This document shows, piece by piece, positions 13,501 to 29,028 of a stretch of DNA of 64,000 bases. A program made the translations under genes and the position numbers. Numbering within the stretch: the first letter of the stretch is position 1; every line of letters starts with the position of its first letter. Source of the DNA: Schistosoma haematobium (Eukaryota; Platyhelminthes; Trematoda; Strigeidida; Schistosomatidae). The notes below the pieces were generated by a model that was not told the origin of the DNA, made no database searches, and saw only the letters and a program-made list of their open reading frames with translations. The DNA lies in NCBI RefSeq assembly GCF_000699445.3, contig NC_067202.1, forward strand, positions 5,040,458 to 5,104,457, given 5' to 3'.

Positions 13501-16500
13501 ATCTAGTCAATAACGTCATCATCTGGATTCTTAAATCATAAAGTTAGTTTATGTATTGTACTTGGCCTGAGGTATCCATGTTGGCAGATTCAGACTAGCT
13601 GAAGGGGTTGGTCTCTGCAATAACAGCGCTCAACTGTTGGGGACATAAACTTACATAATTTAGTCACAGTAACCCAGATGTATTCATTTGCTAGCCACCT
13701 CTCCTCGACCTTGATTACCAGTATTCCTGCATATGTAAACCTTTCATTCCACATTCCCAATTGCTTTACTATTCATTTTAGTGAATTCATCATATCTCAC
13801 CAATGTGATATAATAAATTGGGTTAACGCACATTATTGCTAGTCTGTACATGGATTATGTATGACTGACTGAAAGTTCATTATGTCTTCGGTTGCTTTTA
13901 GCTACAATTTCATTTTAAAGGTCGGAAGAACAAAGAATTTTGACGAAATGACATGAATTCGTTTTTTTTTCTTTGCATTCGCTACAGTTGGTTCTTAAAA
14001 TCTAATATTTTAAAACTAAAATTATCACACAAATAACATACTTATGGCCATAAAACAGATCAGATATGGTTATGCTTCATCATTGTGAAGAAGTAGAGAT
14101 CCGAATTAATATAATGGGATTGAAATGAACTGCACTGGGTTCGAATCTTGTAGTGAATCTAACTCAATCTAGGATGCAGGTACATCCTGCTGAAGAGTCC
14201 CAAATGGGGTGGGACGCGCATCTTAGTTTCCACTACTAGCCATCATTTATCTCCGCATATAGGTGAAACAATTAATTGATTATGTAATGAAACAGGTGGA
14301 CACAATTTGATAGTAATTAAGAATAAGATGAGGTGAGATCAGTCAGTTCAAGCATAACATTATGAATTTGAAAGATGTAAATAATGTAATTGAAATAAGA
14401 AGAGTTGCAAGAGTGTTATAGTAAACTGAAAGTGAAGTCACCATGGTAAAGCGAGATTTGTCACTCTTTCTTTTTGGATTTACAGTTGATTGTCCACTGA
14501 GTAGGTAACCAATTTCACAAACGTCAAGTCCTTTTAGCACTGATTGAATTTTACCGATCAAGTTATAGTAGGGTCACTAGTCCAAGTCCAAATGACTTGA
14601 CATCACATCCACTATATTAAGATGTTTGGAGGAAGTCGACAGGAACCCCCTCCTCAACCTAGGTTTCATACTATTTGGCACTCATCAGAAAGATGCACCT
14701 TTGTTTTTAAGGAAACTGATACTTCCTGGTTGACTCGATCTTGTGTCACCCAGCTTCATAGTCAGAGACATTACCATTCAGCAATTCAGGATGTGGCTCA
14801 AAGCTGCGTAACTTGAGATTGAATTCGTCAGGAGGCATCAGTTCCCTCAAGATTACAGGTACTTCTTCCTGATGAGTAATACGAGTAACACGAGACCTAG
14901 GTTGAGTAGGGTTTCCTATCGACTGCTTCCGAACACCACCCTAAATCTTTTTGGATAAGTCCGGCTTCAAACTTTTGATGGCTATAGCTTCGGAAAACTT
15001 GAGAAGAATAGAGTTTGGTTGTCGATTGAGAATCTTGGAAGACTTCGGTATATCAACCTGATGTGTTGTATCAAAGAGGTACTTTGAAATAAAACTTCTG
15101 AAAGGCTTTAAAATCCCTCTGACATAAATTAGTTTCATTTAATCTATATGATATATATAAAAATAATTGATCATTGATCATTTCCAATCTACGTTATATA
15201 TTGGTTTCATATTTTGTTTCTTTACAAAATTATTTGTCCAGACATCTACGTTTATTTATAATGTGCACACAAGCTAATATTATCTTCATGTCTCAGTATT
15301 CTCTTTCAATAAAAAAAGTACATTATCGTATCTTATATTCTCTCATTCACTCGTTATTTTCGGTTGATAAATATTTTCTACGAGACTAGATAGACCATGT
15401 GTTTATTAGAAAACAAAGAAGCAAACGAAGGACACTTGTCGTAGCCTCTATATTTTATTTTCCTTTTCTATAAACTTACACAAATCCTTCTCCTGCCCTC
15501 TCCCCAGCATATTATCACAGTCAGTCATCTCATATCGCCTTCTTTCATTTGATCCAAGCAAAATAATTTATTGTTATTGTTATCATTAATATTGATATCA
15601 ATCTGTTAATAGACGAGAAATAACATTGTTATCGTTTCATAAATACTTCACAATATTTGATAATGTATTTTTTTCTATTTATATACATATACTGTCATAC
15701 AATGTGTTAATGTAGAACGTTTCACTGTCCAGTTTTAATACATACATTAAACCATGTGTGTGAACTATAGTTGTAGTAATGCATTTTTGTACTGTTTGTT
15801 TGAATCTTCCGATTGATTTGTAGGACTGCAATTGATCAGTCTCCTATTGACATATGTGCATCTTGTGCGTATTGCCTTAAGTCACAAGCATATAAGCAGA
15901 GATGGATAGGGGGTCAGCAGTGCAATTCAGAATGCGCGCCACTCAGCTGGAGGTGCCTGCATCCCACAATTGATTTTCACTCCGAGACTCTTTGCTTATA
16001 ATGCTTGTGACTTAAGGCGATATTGAGACGATTCGCACAAGGCTCACAAATGCCAATAAGTGACTGATCAATTGCAGTCCTAAACACCAATGGGAGAATT
16101 CAAACAACTAATATAAACATGAATTAATCTTCGCCCCATTGCAAAAGCTAGTGGCTATCTGAACACATTGGCCAAATGGATAGCGCGATGATTTTTAGGG
16201 CGGAAGGTACTATATTCGAGTCCTGGAGTGAACATCAACTCTAGAATGCAGTCACGTCCATCTGGTGAGTCCAAAATAGGACGAAGTGGCTCGCTTTCCG
16301 GATTACATTGCTAGTCATCACCGGTCTCTACTCATAGTTATATTAGTAATAAATGATGGACAATTTGAAGTAATTTATCAATTAAGTTCATGTTCACATA
16401 CATGAATAAGAGTGTGAATGATCCGGTTATTGATATCCAGATGATGTTCAAAGCATTAACCTGTTGACCAGACTGAAATAGTGAGAAAAATTTGTGCACT

Positions 16501-19500
16501 GAATTATACTGCTAGCTTCAATCTGTCTATTCTCTGTAGAAAGATGTTTGGTTTTTATTTAGTGGACAACTCAAAAGTAATCGTTTAAAATTAGTTGACT
16601 TTTAAGTCGACTAATTGTGCGTTCGTTTCTCCTTACTCAATTATACTTAATCTTTGCAGCTGAATCGTTATGGTAGTATCATTTGTCGTAACACAAAAGT
16701 GTCTACAATGAAACTTAGTTACATGAACATTTGTACTTAGCCACTAATAATAACAGTTCAGTCGGTGACGTACTAACTATTACCTCTTAAGTTCTGTTTG
16801 TTCGATCATTGTATATAAATATTCTTTTCAAGAGAGTATGATGTAATATACGTTTGCGTCCCTTTTTTGATGTTGTTGTTGTTCGAAATGATTTTTAGTT
16901 CGTTTGTCTCCTAGTGTGTATATTTACCCTGCACCAGGTTAAAGGTACATCTAAACTGGCGAATCGTATGTGAAACAAAATATGCATCCTGTGTTCTACA
17001 CTGCTTATCACAAATGGGAAACTATTGAAAATTTATTATAGTTATCGTTTTAATATCAGTAAAATAAATTCATCTTTATTTTATTGTAATTTTATATCAA
17101 ATAGGATTATTGGAGATAATAAATGTACACCCTAGCGATGCTGGTATCTATATTTGTACAAATCGTCAATTAAGTTCTACTGCTCAACTACGTGTTCGAA
17201 GTGAGTTGTTCATGGTCGTATCGTTTTGATTTGATTTGAACTGTTGATTAGTAAATTTTTAATTTGATAACACAAATATATGTATAAATGTTGTAGTGGC
17301 TTAGTTTAGTTAACCAATCACATTGATTCCCGTCGTTATATAAATCCCAACGGTGTTTGAATTCAGAAGGCATTAAGAAGTGGAGACTACAGTTTATTAG
17401 TGGATAGCACAGAAAAAAAAGTTACAAGCACATCGAGCGAATCGGAGTAGAGAGGCCAATATATGTATGTGAGCGAATACAGAAGTGAATTTATGGTTAA
17501 ATGGAATCAAGGCGCAGCGATGCACGGCAAAGACTATTAATAGGATTTGAGTACATATATTTATATATTTCCATACATGGTAAAGAGAATGGTTGATCGA
17601 GAGAGAGATTTAAGATATTAATATTTAAGCTATCGAGAAATATGTACGTAGGTTGTCCTATGTGATCAAGCATACACGTTTATACAAATGTGATTGCGAT
17701 GATGATAATAATAATACAAAGATATAAACGAGTAACATTGTCTATTGAATAGGTTAATAAACATCCTGACAAAAATTAACCGTAGTCGAAATTAATCGTA
17801 GGTATGTTGCAATGCTTATGATTATTATCAATTTTGTAGCACGATTGATGCAGACATCAGGAGATTATTACACTCTTTTTAAGCTAACATCTATGGTTCT
17901 GAGCTGACTCGCCCCAAAATTTAGATCGTATATATATGTAGTCCATGAATTGACCTGGAAGAATTAGTTATACTTTTGTGTATTGGTTGAAAATTCCATG
18001 TTTTTTTTTCAAGCAAAGTCCAAAAGCGATACTAACATTCACGATAGATTAATGATCAAATTCAACCCCCGTTCGCTTTTTTCCCCTGCGTGTAGCTTTA
18101 TATGAAAACATTTATGTCCTTTCATAGTATATTTCATTATTTCTTATCCCTTTCGTTTCGGGCGGACATTGTTTTTAAAAAGGGCTATTCTTAACATTAA
18201 TAACAGTTAAGACGTTCTCCAGTACTGTTAGCTGTTTGTGGCGGTCGTCACTTCTCAGTTTGCCATGTCGTGAAAAGATGCTTCCTCTTGAAGCACCTAA
18301 AATGGTGACTAGATTAGTAGTAATCTTGGCAACCTGTAAGCGTGATCTCTGTGTTCAATGGACAACTGTTTAAAGCCAATCACATAATTTTTTTAACGAG
18401 AAATTTGTACTGTGTTAGTTTGTACTTTCAAGGCTTTACCTCTGGCGATACCAGTCTGTAAGTGGAGATGAGGTGTGATGGACGAGTCATTCCTGTTATT
18501 GGAAAGCAGCATCACTGAAGATGCTGGTTGTCTTAGGGAACACTTTACCATCACCACACCTCAGTACAGTCTGCACAACCACTTCAGACCTTAGGTCTTA
18601 CTGTTCCCCACTTGATCAATCTGGCTTGTTAGAATTAAGGACCATGTGTTTCAGCCAGTATACTCCAATCGGGTTACCACAGTATGCAACTCCAGCCACC
18701 ACAATCGTCTGTCAATTAGAACGCATTGAGTAGCTATGTCGTCCTTATTCAATAGTAATCTTGATATGGTTTCATGCTGCATTTGTAATTCTTTTTAAAA
18801 CACTCGATCAGAATTACGTCCAAACTATCAATACAGTCAGCTCGTTTGTTTAACTTCGATCATAATATAGCGCATTCAGTGAGTCACTGTACTATTTTCA
18901 ACATGGTTAACTCTATAGATTACTGATCTTACTAAAATTTTTGCAAATACCATCTCAGTACATGTGATTATTATGTAGTGGTCTAATTTTTTGTGGAGAT
19001 TATGGGGCGATATCGACAGTTCTTCAGAAAAGCCCTTGGAAACTGAAAGAAAATGCTGAAACTGCTTTGTCTAACCAGCGCTTCTTAGGAACTTCTAAGC
19101 GAATTCTAGAGAACGAGGGATTATATCGTCGTTTTCTGATGGAACATTTGCCGTTTCTGTTTTTAATTTTAGCACATTTTCCAGAAACTTCTAGAATCTC
19201 TAGGTTATATGTGACACCTTTTTGTTTTCTGTTTGGTGTTCAGGAGTGGAAAATTTCTGGGTATTTAGGAAGTCGATGTCCAAATGTTCAATTACAGAGA
19301 TTATTATGTGCTTATATCGCTAATCGAATGAGCTTGATCAGTCAAAAACCACTAGAATAAACATTAAAAATGAGAAAACTACGAGCTAAAACACGCATAC
19401 ATGCTACATCTAGTTTCCGACTTATAAATTCCGTGGAGAAAATGTTTACGCTTGAATAATAAATGAATCATCAACGGTGTTACTCATTCGCTCCAAGTAC

Positions 19501-22500
19501 ATATTAATTTATCCATGTTTGAGCCATATTGTTTTAATATACGAGCTAATAATTCAGTTGACAAAGTTTAAATAGATGTGAAGTGGATGCTTGAACCTGT
19601 GATACATAGTTTTATAGGACAGATGAATTATAACTAGTAGTAGAGAATCTAGAATGCATATTTCGTCCTATTTGTGGGACATGTCAGCTGTAATGCATCT
19701 GTTACATCTCAATGTTGTTAATATCCATACCTAGACTAGAGCTGAGAGTAACTTTTCACTTTAAACATCTATATTATCCGTTGAACTACTAAGTTCAAAT
19801 AGTCATCAACTTCTGTAACGCTTATGAATTTAATTTACACGACAATAGTTTAAATCACTCATAAGTTTTTCACACTCTTTGAATGTGTATAATGTTTACA
19901 TACAATAAGGATTTTCGTCTTTGAATATTTTCTTCTTCAATAAAGTTTTCAAATAAAACATTAAGTCATATCATATCATATCTACTCTAATTTATTTTTG
20001 TATACAATCAACAATATAGAACGTTTACGTTTAACAACAAAACCTCAAGATGTACTAATTAATCATTTCGGTGAAAGTGTTCAATTCAAATGTACAAGTT
20101 CAAATGAACAAATTATACCATATTGGTTATTTAATGGACAACCAAAAATTACAGGAATTGGAAAAAGTATGTTTCTTCTTTTTTATATATTTGTAAAATC
20201 TATTTTTACAAGCGAATCCAAGTAGTCTGCATCCGTTAATATATTTGACATTAACAATCAATGATGATGCTTTGTCTTGATTTAGATCTCTAGCTTCATT
20301 CCAACCTATCTCTATGCTAGTTAGCATTATACGCCTAATTAGACAGTACTTATATGATATATGTTTCAACGGTTTTTAGTTAATAAAGATTTATATCCCT
20401 ATCAATTGATTTCTCATATGTATATCTACTCAGTTGGAAGAAAGTTAGGGGCGGCCAAACTAAAACGTGTCATCAGTCCTTGAAGTCACCAACTTTCGAT
20501 CTGAACTATTTTAGTAGATGCACACTACTTGATTGGGGTTCGTGCGACTATCGTAACCAATGGTTGGAGACTCTGGGTGAAATGACTCAGAATCGGTCAC
20601 AATGGCGTAGGTGTATACACTTTTTGTCTCCCCTTAAACCATGAGATTAAAATTGCTTAATTAATTCGGTGTTCATCTTGTTGTGCTAATAAGGTGTGAC
20701 AACTTGGACTGATGCATAAATCTGCCTGGTTCTACGTTGTAGCTAACTTATGTACCCACTCGACATGTTAATGAAAGTCGGAAGCATTTATGAACATTCT
20801 TGTAGAAATATAATTATCACCAACCTAATTGTTTGATAACTTTGTCATGAAACAAATCTTTTGAGATCCTATACTATAATATTGCGTAGTTTTTCATAAA
20901 AGCCACTCAAACTGTTGTAGGTGGGGCAAGATTCAAACTTGCAACTTAGTGGAATGTTGAATTTTTACGTTTTCATCATAATAAAAACAACTAATTGTTA
21001 TAAATACATAAACTTCCCCACTTTTCCCAACCACTTACCATCCAACTTGCTTATAGTCACTAGCTTTAATCGATGAATTTACATTGTCATTGTTGGTTAT
21101 TACACTATATACTTCACAGTAATTACCATGTACTAACATTTTCTTGATATAGCAATAGTTTCTAATGTATTACTGATAAATTCATGAGATCTTCGTATAT
21201 CTATCTGTTTTATGTTATGAAGAATTACCAGTTGTCATAATCTCGTTATTGAAGTATTTTTTCTAATATGGATCCTAACGCAATGCATTCATCTATAATT
21301 GTGTGAATCTTTTGATCTGTTGTTTATTTGTGTGTATGCTTCTGTTCAGTAATTTTCAGTGCGTTGGTGAAATACAGAATTCTCGGTATTGTGTTATAGA
21401 GACTGTTGAATTCCATTGAACTGATGAAACGATCTAAATTAGGCCATCTTTGAAAACATGGGAGCACTTGACGGCATTTCCGTCCGAGTTTTGGGCTGCT
21501 CACTAGTGAGCATCCGCAAATTCGCCACTGGGAATCAAACCCATAATAACCATCAGTCCCGCAGGCGAACGCTTAACCTCTAGATCAATAAGCCCGATAT
21601 TCAATAGTGTACAAGTCTAACTTCAGTCAATCCGAAGATATTGTGAACTCATAGATCCCCACTACTGAAGAATCTTATACTATACTGAAATGATCATAAA
21701 GTGCTTCTACGTTTCCAATGATTGTCTAAAATTGATTCATAATTTCAATGAAATTTTCGTTTTTGTTTTCTTTGCCTAAATCCACTTTCATTGATTTATC
21801 TCCTTTTAACTTCATTTAACCTGTGCTTCATTTTGATTTAGTTTTCTACCTATTATTACTATTATTATTCTCATCACTATCCTTTCTTATCATAACTATT
21901 TGTTCTATAGAATAGTATTTTGTATCAAGACAAATTTCATTGTGGATTATATGTGTATATATTATTTCATAGAATAAATATTCACAGTGTGTTCAATAAT
22001 TATTTTGTTATATATCTCTCTCTCAAATAAACATTTTTCTCCCTTCAATATCTAACATTGAAATCAATCATAATTGACAGGTAAGTAAGTGGTGAATTAA
22101 TTTATCAACCTTACAGTACAAAATAGTGTTCAATGTATATATATGTCAGAGAGAGAGGAACTTGGAGTTTAAAGAGTGACATTATATAAACAGGTTGATA
22201 GTTAGAAATTTGTAAAGGAACTAATCTTTATCTAAATAACAGTACTCTGTCATAATAATAATAAGGAGAAGAAGAAGAAGAAGAAGAAGAAGAAGAAAGT
22301 GTATTGAAATGAATCGGACCAATTCTTTCTATTGTTATTTTTCTCATATGATTTCTCTGTTTTTCTTTCATAGATTATAAAACAATTCATGGACTGTTTG
22401 TAATTTTTTTTATTTGAACACATAAACATTGGTACAAGGGGGCACCATACAATGACAACGAGGCTAGTACTAGTTATCATTGATTTTTGTGACGGCTGTG

Positions 22501-25500
22501 ATACTGCCCGAGTGCCCAAACCTAAGCAGGTGGTCTTAAGGGGCAACACCACGAGTCTTTGACCTGAAGGTCTAACCCACAATACAGTAGAGCAGCTTTA
22601 GGAGTTGCAGTCCCATGGTTGCCAGTGGTCAACAATAGGTTCATACACTTTTGGTCCATGTGCACCATAGGTTTGGAATCAGGGTATTATAACTCCCCTA
22701 AATGGATCCTCGTTATTCCATCAAATCAGTTTGCGTACAGGACATTCTCTTTTCTTCCCCTCAATTTCGTAAACAACACTCTCTTAGAGGGAAGGCAGTG
22801 AGTAGGACTTCCCTGTCAGTGGCTGTATACGCGTGGGCATGTGATAGCATTTGGAGAGAAGGAGCGGACTCTCTACCCTTGGTCGTATCAAGGCATTTGG
22901 GGTGGAGTAGTGTGTGTTGGTATTAGTCCGACTGATTTAAAGTATTCAATTTTTAACGACCATTCTTGTTATAAAATATCTCTCACAGTGCCAAGTCTGA
23001 GCATATTTCGAAAGAATATAGAAGTTCAGCGATGAAAATTTTCTTTTCGATGATTTCATTTACCTAGACTGTACAACCGTATTTTATAGTCAATTTAACT
23101 TGCTAGCTGACTATTTTGTTGCTAATCCCGAAATCATTATACTTGGACCAATAATTGATGCTTAGACGACACTTTCATTATTTGTGACAAAAATATGAAT
23201 GTCAACGACATTAATTAAATTGCACGAGACACTCAATCATCATCATCTACAGTAATACTGATTTATGGTTGATATTTAAAGTATGTAAGAAATGAATTTC
23301 GGGTAGCTAAATTAGAATACAACATCAGATCATCCAATTATTGCCTAATGAACTTAGTTATATGAAGGATATACAAAATTCCTGGACAAAAGTGGTATAA
23401 TTGTGTTGACTTATTCGGACTCAATAGCTGAGTGGATAATTTGTTATAGGTTCAAATTGAAAGAGGGTACACTAGATTTATAGTCCCAAATGTAGTGATC
23501 AACATTGCGGGGAGGGGCAAACTAGATAAAATACATGTTCTGTATTTCACTGCTATCCATTATCCAACTGTTGTAACGTGTCCTGTAAATTGTTTACAGA
23601 ATAATTGGCTCATACATTTTTTACTATCGGATTGATTGACTGACTGACTGACCTTAATTAATCTAATCATATTAATGATATAACCAAATCAGTGTTATTG
23701 TTTGTTTGTGGTTGTTTAAATCTAAATATGTATGCAATTTTTATTGTATACATGGGTTTATACCGGATTCTGTAATTTCTTAACAGATTTTACGTATCAG
23801 TTTAGGGTTATGGAGGTTGTTGAGTTTTGATTGAGATCATGAATTGACCGATGTTAGACCACCATTGAAAACCTAGAAGCACTGGACTGTCGTTTCGTCC
23901 TAGTAAGGGACTCGTCAGTAGTGCACATCTACGATCCCGCACACGGGAGTCGGACCCGGGACCCCCAGCCTCATGCGCGGATACTTAACCTTGTATGTTT
24001 TTTTCTCTCTAGATGTTGTTTTTCTCTTCATTTTTTCGGTAAAATTTCCTCCTTAACATTTTGTTCAGATGGATCAATGTTATGTTTCCTTTTTTTATTT
24101 TTCCCTGACTGTTTATTTGATTTATCAGCAAAACAACTATTCTGTCTACGATTTAGGCACTTCCTTGTTTTTGTTATACCGCTTGTCTTTCTTTTTTTGG
24201 TTGATTATTCCTTTCGTATTTTATACCGACTGTTTAATCAGTTATGTTCTCCTTAATCCATTTGTCTACCGTTTCATAATGATTAATGTATGTATTATAC
24301 ATGTATGTGTATATTAATGCTAAGATGGCGCGTATAGTTTTTTTTAGCGTTGTGTGCACTTTTTCTATACAACAAGTTATTCTTATCAGAATTGGTTTTT
24401 GCTGTCTATGAGAATATTTATTTGTTGATATGAATGGAGTTTTATACGTGTTTTGTTGTGTATGTATGTTTGTATAAGTATTCAACTATTTGAATGTCCT
24501 TTCCCTTGCCCCTTGTTACTATCCAAAGTAATCCAATTTGAGAGCTTAGGACGCATAGAGTAGTAATAATAATAATGATGATGATAATAATACTTTAATA
24601 CATTGAATAACATTTGTGTTTCATAATTGACACATGTTTGTACTGACTTAGTTACACACTTTTTTTAGTGTCTTGATTGCTTCGATAATTTTCTTGCCCT
24701 TCCAAAATGACTGTAGAATGTTATTCATAAACGTTTTTGAAATTGGTTTCCATCACTAACAAAAGGGTAATATCTATAAAAGAAAAGACTTCTCAATGAG
24801 TAAATGACATTTAAGCACAATGCAAAATAAAGTATTAACTCTGAAAATGTTAGTATTAAATGATTAGTCTTTTTTTTTCTTCAATGCTATATCATAATTC
24901 CTCACTTGCTAGTGAATGATACTTGGCTGAATTAATTAACACCAAGTCAGTAAGTCAAGCCTTGAATCTGCTATCATTCAGTATATATGGTTGAATTCTG
25001 AACTGCTTCTTTGAAGTACATTTGTTTTATTAAAAGACCTTCCTAAATCAATCTCATATTAACAAAAATACTACTAACTCACCTAGTTTTACTATCAAAA
25101 AATCTCAAAATGTATTCATCCATGGTTTGGGATACCAGGACGTGATCATCAATCCATACAGGACTCTAATCAACTGTACAGACTTCACATGTTTAAAACA
25201 ATCTGAACTTATCTATGACAACTTATGTGATGCCTGAAATCTAAAAAAAAAACACATCTCAATATCCCTATCAATAATATTCGTGTTTGATTCCCAGTGA
25301 TTTGAAAATTACACATTCGCATACTTATTTATTACTTATTTAAACACATAAATATTGCTACGTACGTGGCACCAAAATGTTTATGTTCCACATATTTAGA
25401 AAATGAGATTTTAAAGAGATAGGGAAATGAACGTGAGTATATAATAAGAAAAAGAAAAATGAGTTGAAATTAGTATGAAAATAAAAAATGTAATCGGATC

Positions 25501-28500
25501 TGTTCACTTAAGATAAATACAACCAGAAAGGATTCTTTCAGCTAGATACGTTTGTGAAGTACCAACAGATTCCAGCCTTATATATCTCTTTCTTTCATAC
25601 CATTACACCATGTCATATACTGTTAACTTCCTGAATTTCGCAGCCAGCCATATCTCATGTATTCTACACTAATATGTCTCATAATTCTCTATATCACGGC
25701 GATATCCACATTCCAGCCAAAACTGATCAAATTTTGGTGAAAATACCAACAATAGAATAATGCAAATTACCACAGAATAAATTAAAATCGTAACATTGCA
25801 TCATATCCCTACTCCCCCCCTCAACCTGGATTCACGGTGTTTGCTGTTGTAAGTTGGAAGAGACCGAGCTGTGATCAATCTAAGCGATAGCTTTTGTCCC
25901 TGAAGTCACTGACATTTGACCTGATTCGTGTTGCTAGGTGCGGATTGTCGGCTTGAGATTCACACGATTGTCATGACCTTATCCAGGATCTCACTCAATA
26001 GCTAAAATGAATCCACTTTTCGTCTCCCCCTAGATTATTAGTTTCGCACATATCTTATACTTTATAATTTCACAAATTCATACTTTCATCTCGAATTATA
26101 TTGTCAATGCTTAGTGTTTTCTACTAACAATGATACTGTAGTGAACAAGAACACGAATGGAGACAATCGGATGTATTTGACACGAAATTACAGAGCATCT
26201 CGATAAAACCTGAGAACCATATTGTACATAGGTTATTTGCAAAATATCAATCCATCGTCTCAAATTTGACTGTTCCTTTGCAAATATCAGTCCGTTGTCT
26301 CAGATTTGATCGTTCATGCATTTTCATACCAATTGCGTTCCATTCCCGTTCTTTCCTTTTCTATCTTCTACTGAAATACATTCTATGCCTGATCACCGTT
26401 ATATGCTACTTATGTGGGTATAAGTAACCCACACCACAATACTATTACCATTTCTACAACTCTGACATTTTACTGTGCTCATACAGCGTGATAACATTAG
26501 TCGACACGCACATATCTATACCGAGTTCTACATTATTTATGATTAACTTACTGTTCATAAATTGTTATCATTACATAAAATAAATTACCTTGATTTAACG
26601 TATCATGTCTAATTAGGCAACCTCAACCGATGTCCATACATATCAGGTTCTATGTCGTGACTGACTGAACGTATTATCTCTTGTAGAACATTTTATTGTC
26701 AACTCAATTTTTTTCCTATATCTACGTACATATATATGTATTTATATAAATATATACAATCTTCTAAGGTGCCTACACTAAAATTCATGGTAATCGTAAG
26801 TTCACTAAATAGATATAAATAAATTGGTCAATGCCATTTTCATTCAGTTTATTACTTATTTCAATTACATAAAAAAAGAGAGAACATTCTGATTAGTTCT
26901 TGTTTGATCTGCATGGATGATTATTGATTAAATGTAAAAGAAGAATTGTCTTGTCTCGAATACAATGTAGACATTTCATTTTTTTCTCTCTTCTGTTTGA
27001 TCTCTCTTTCTTCCTACATATAATACTGTTTTCAATGCCTTTTGTTAATAAATTTTGAAAAAGGAAATCAAGTTTTTTTTTATATAGATTTTCATTTCAT
27101 GAATGCCATCTATATGTGTGTAATACTTTCTATACAACTTTTTTTGATTCATGGATAGGTCATGTTTATTCATTGATTATACTAATGTAATTGTATTGTG
27201 CATTGTCTATAGATGGAATTACTACTAACACTAATCGTTTTTATGTTTCATGCATGTCTTTTTGGAACCATTCTTCTTTTTTTTTAAATTTCCAATCTTT
27301 GAAGAGTAAGAAATATATGCATGTTTCCTACTATAAAGCCAATGAATTAAAACCGTCTCTCTATCGGAAAAGGGACTTCTAAAATTTCTTGAATTAAACC
27401 TTTTTTGAATGTGAGTAGATGAAAACTCAGATGATTAGTATACTTTGTGCCATTTCATATATGATAAAACAATAGTTTTTAGTGACCGACTGATCTGACT
27501 TCGATACGGATGAACAAGTGAATATATCATGAATATAAATCTTTCTTTTCGTATTTTACCTAGGCTAACTCTATTTGTGCGACAGCGGTAACACGAAGCC
27601 TAATGCGGTTTGAGTTGAGTGAATTCATTTCAGGCACACGTTAATTCAGATAGATATTAAGAATAAGAAGCGGGAAACGAAACGAAACAAAGCAGAGAAA
27701 GCAAGCTTGACTTAAGATTTGTAACTAGACAAAAATAAGCTGAAGACATATGACAAGTAGGATAAACGATACGCACACATGTTTGTATAAAAAAAACAAT
27801 CAAGGTTATAAGCGAACAATTGATAAGGTCAATATATGGCTGAAGAAAATCAAATTAATTGGTCTATTCGAAAGCCAGAATAACCCATATGGGTTTGACA
27901 CTACAAGTTGTCCATCTAAGTCAGTAAAAGTTAGTTACGCGATTTCGCAATCTGATTGAAGTTAGACATATACAACGTCAATTCTGGACTAGGTGTTCTT
28001 CGGGTAAGTGATGGTCCTTAGTCTGACTTCTTGTTGTGATGGTCGTCGAAGCTCTTGGGAAAAAAACATGTTCAGTATTTTCTGGTTTCTAGTCAATGTT
28101 GAACTTGTGTAGATTTATAATACTAATGACAGTCATAAACTAGGCTAACATTCTTTACTTATCTGCTCTTTGTAATAACCGACATGCATTGTATTCCAGT
28201 ACTGAAGTTACCAAGTAGTATATTTCGATTAATCACTAATTTTTTAAAAAACTTACTTGCTTCATTCAATTTGAAATGTGATCAGTTGAAAAATATGAAC
28301 AACAGGATTATCCAAACCATTTCAGAATAAATTACTGCTTATATCCATTGTACAAGTGAATGGCTATCTGGATTCATTAGCTAAGTGGACAACATTATGT
28401 TGTTTGAAAAAAAACGGTACTGGGTCCCAGTCTCGGAGTAGACATCAGCTCACTCCAAGTTGCAGGTACTTCCAACTGACGCATCTTAAATTCCACTACT

Positions 28501-28975
28501 AGCTACATTCCATCTATTCTATAATTAGCTGATGTTACTTCCCGTAATAAGAATTCTAATCCAAATTAATCTGATATGTGATTTCCAATGTCTAGTTAGT
28601 ACATGAACCTGTTTTTTTTGTAAGTATTAATGGACTTCAACTCCGATCAATCATTCATCAACACTATACCAGTCAAATTCACTAATATTCATGTTTCACT
28701 TAAATTAATTGTCTTATCACTGTATATTTCTCATTCAGTACACACTAAATAACATTCGTAAATCACTCGTAAATAATCCTATTTGCCTCCAATTGTACGT
28801 CTTAACTCAATAAACCTTGTGATTATTTTGTAACTTTTTTCCATAATATTCTGTTTGTTTTTTTTTTTCTTGGCACATCATAAATTCGTAACTACTGTTC
28901 AGTAATCTGACAATATTGATTATTAATATTGTACTTTAGATTAGCATATTTATGATTAGATTTCATAATTTGACG

Positions 28976-29028
<53 letters not shown>

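Noticed and set aside
19067..19360. 97-codon ORF in intron 5
   Set aside because: No ATG start, no recognisable domain, single copy in the window. Possibly part of an unassigned repeat, but not supportable as a gene.
23921..24256. 111-codon ORF rich in Phe and Leu
   Set aside because: Created by T-rich intron sequence and overlaps a SINE B head; no conserved pattern.
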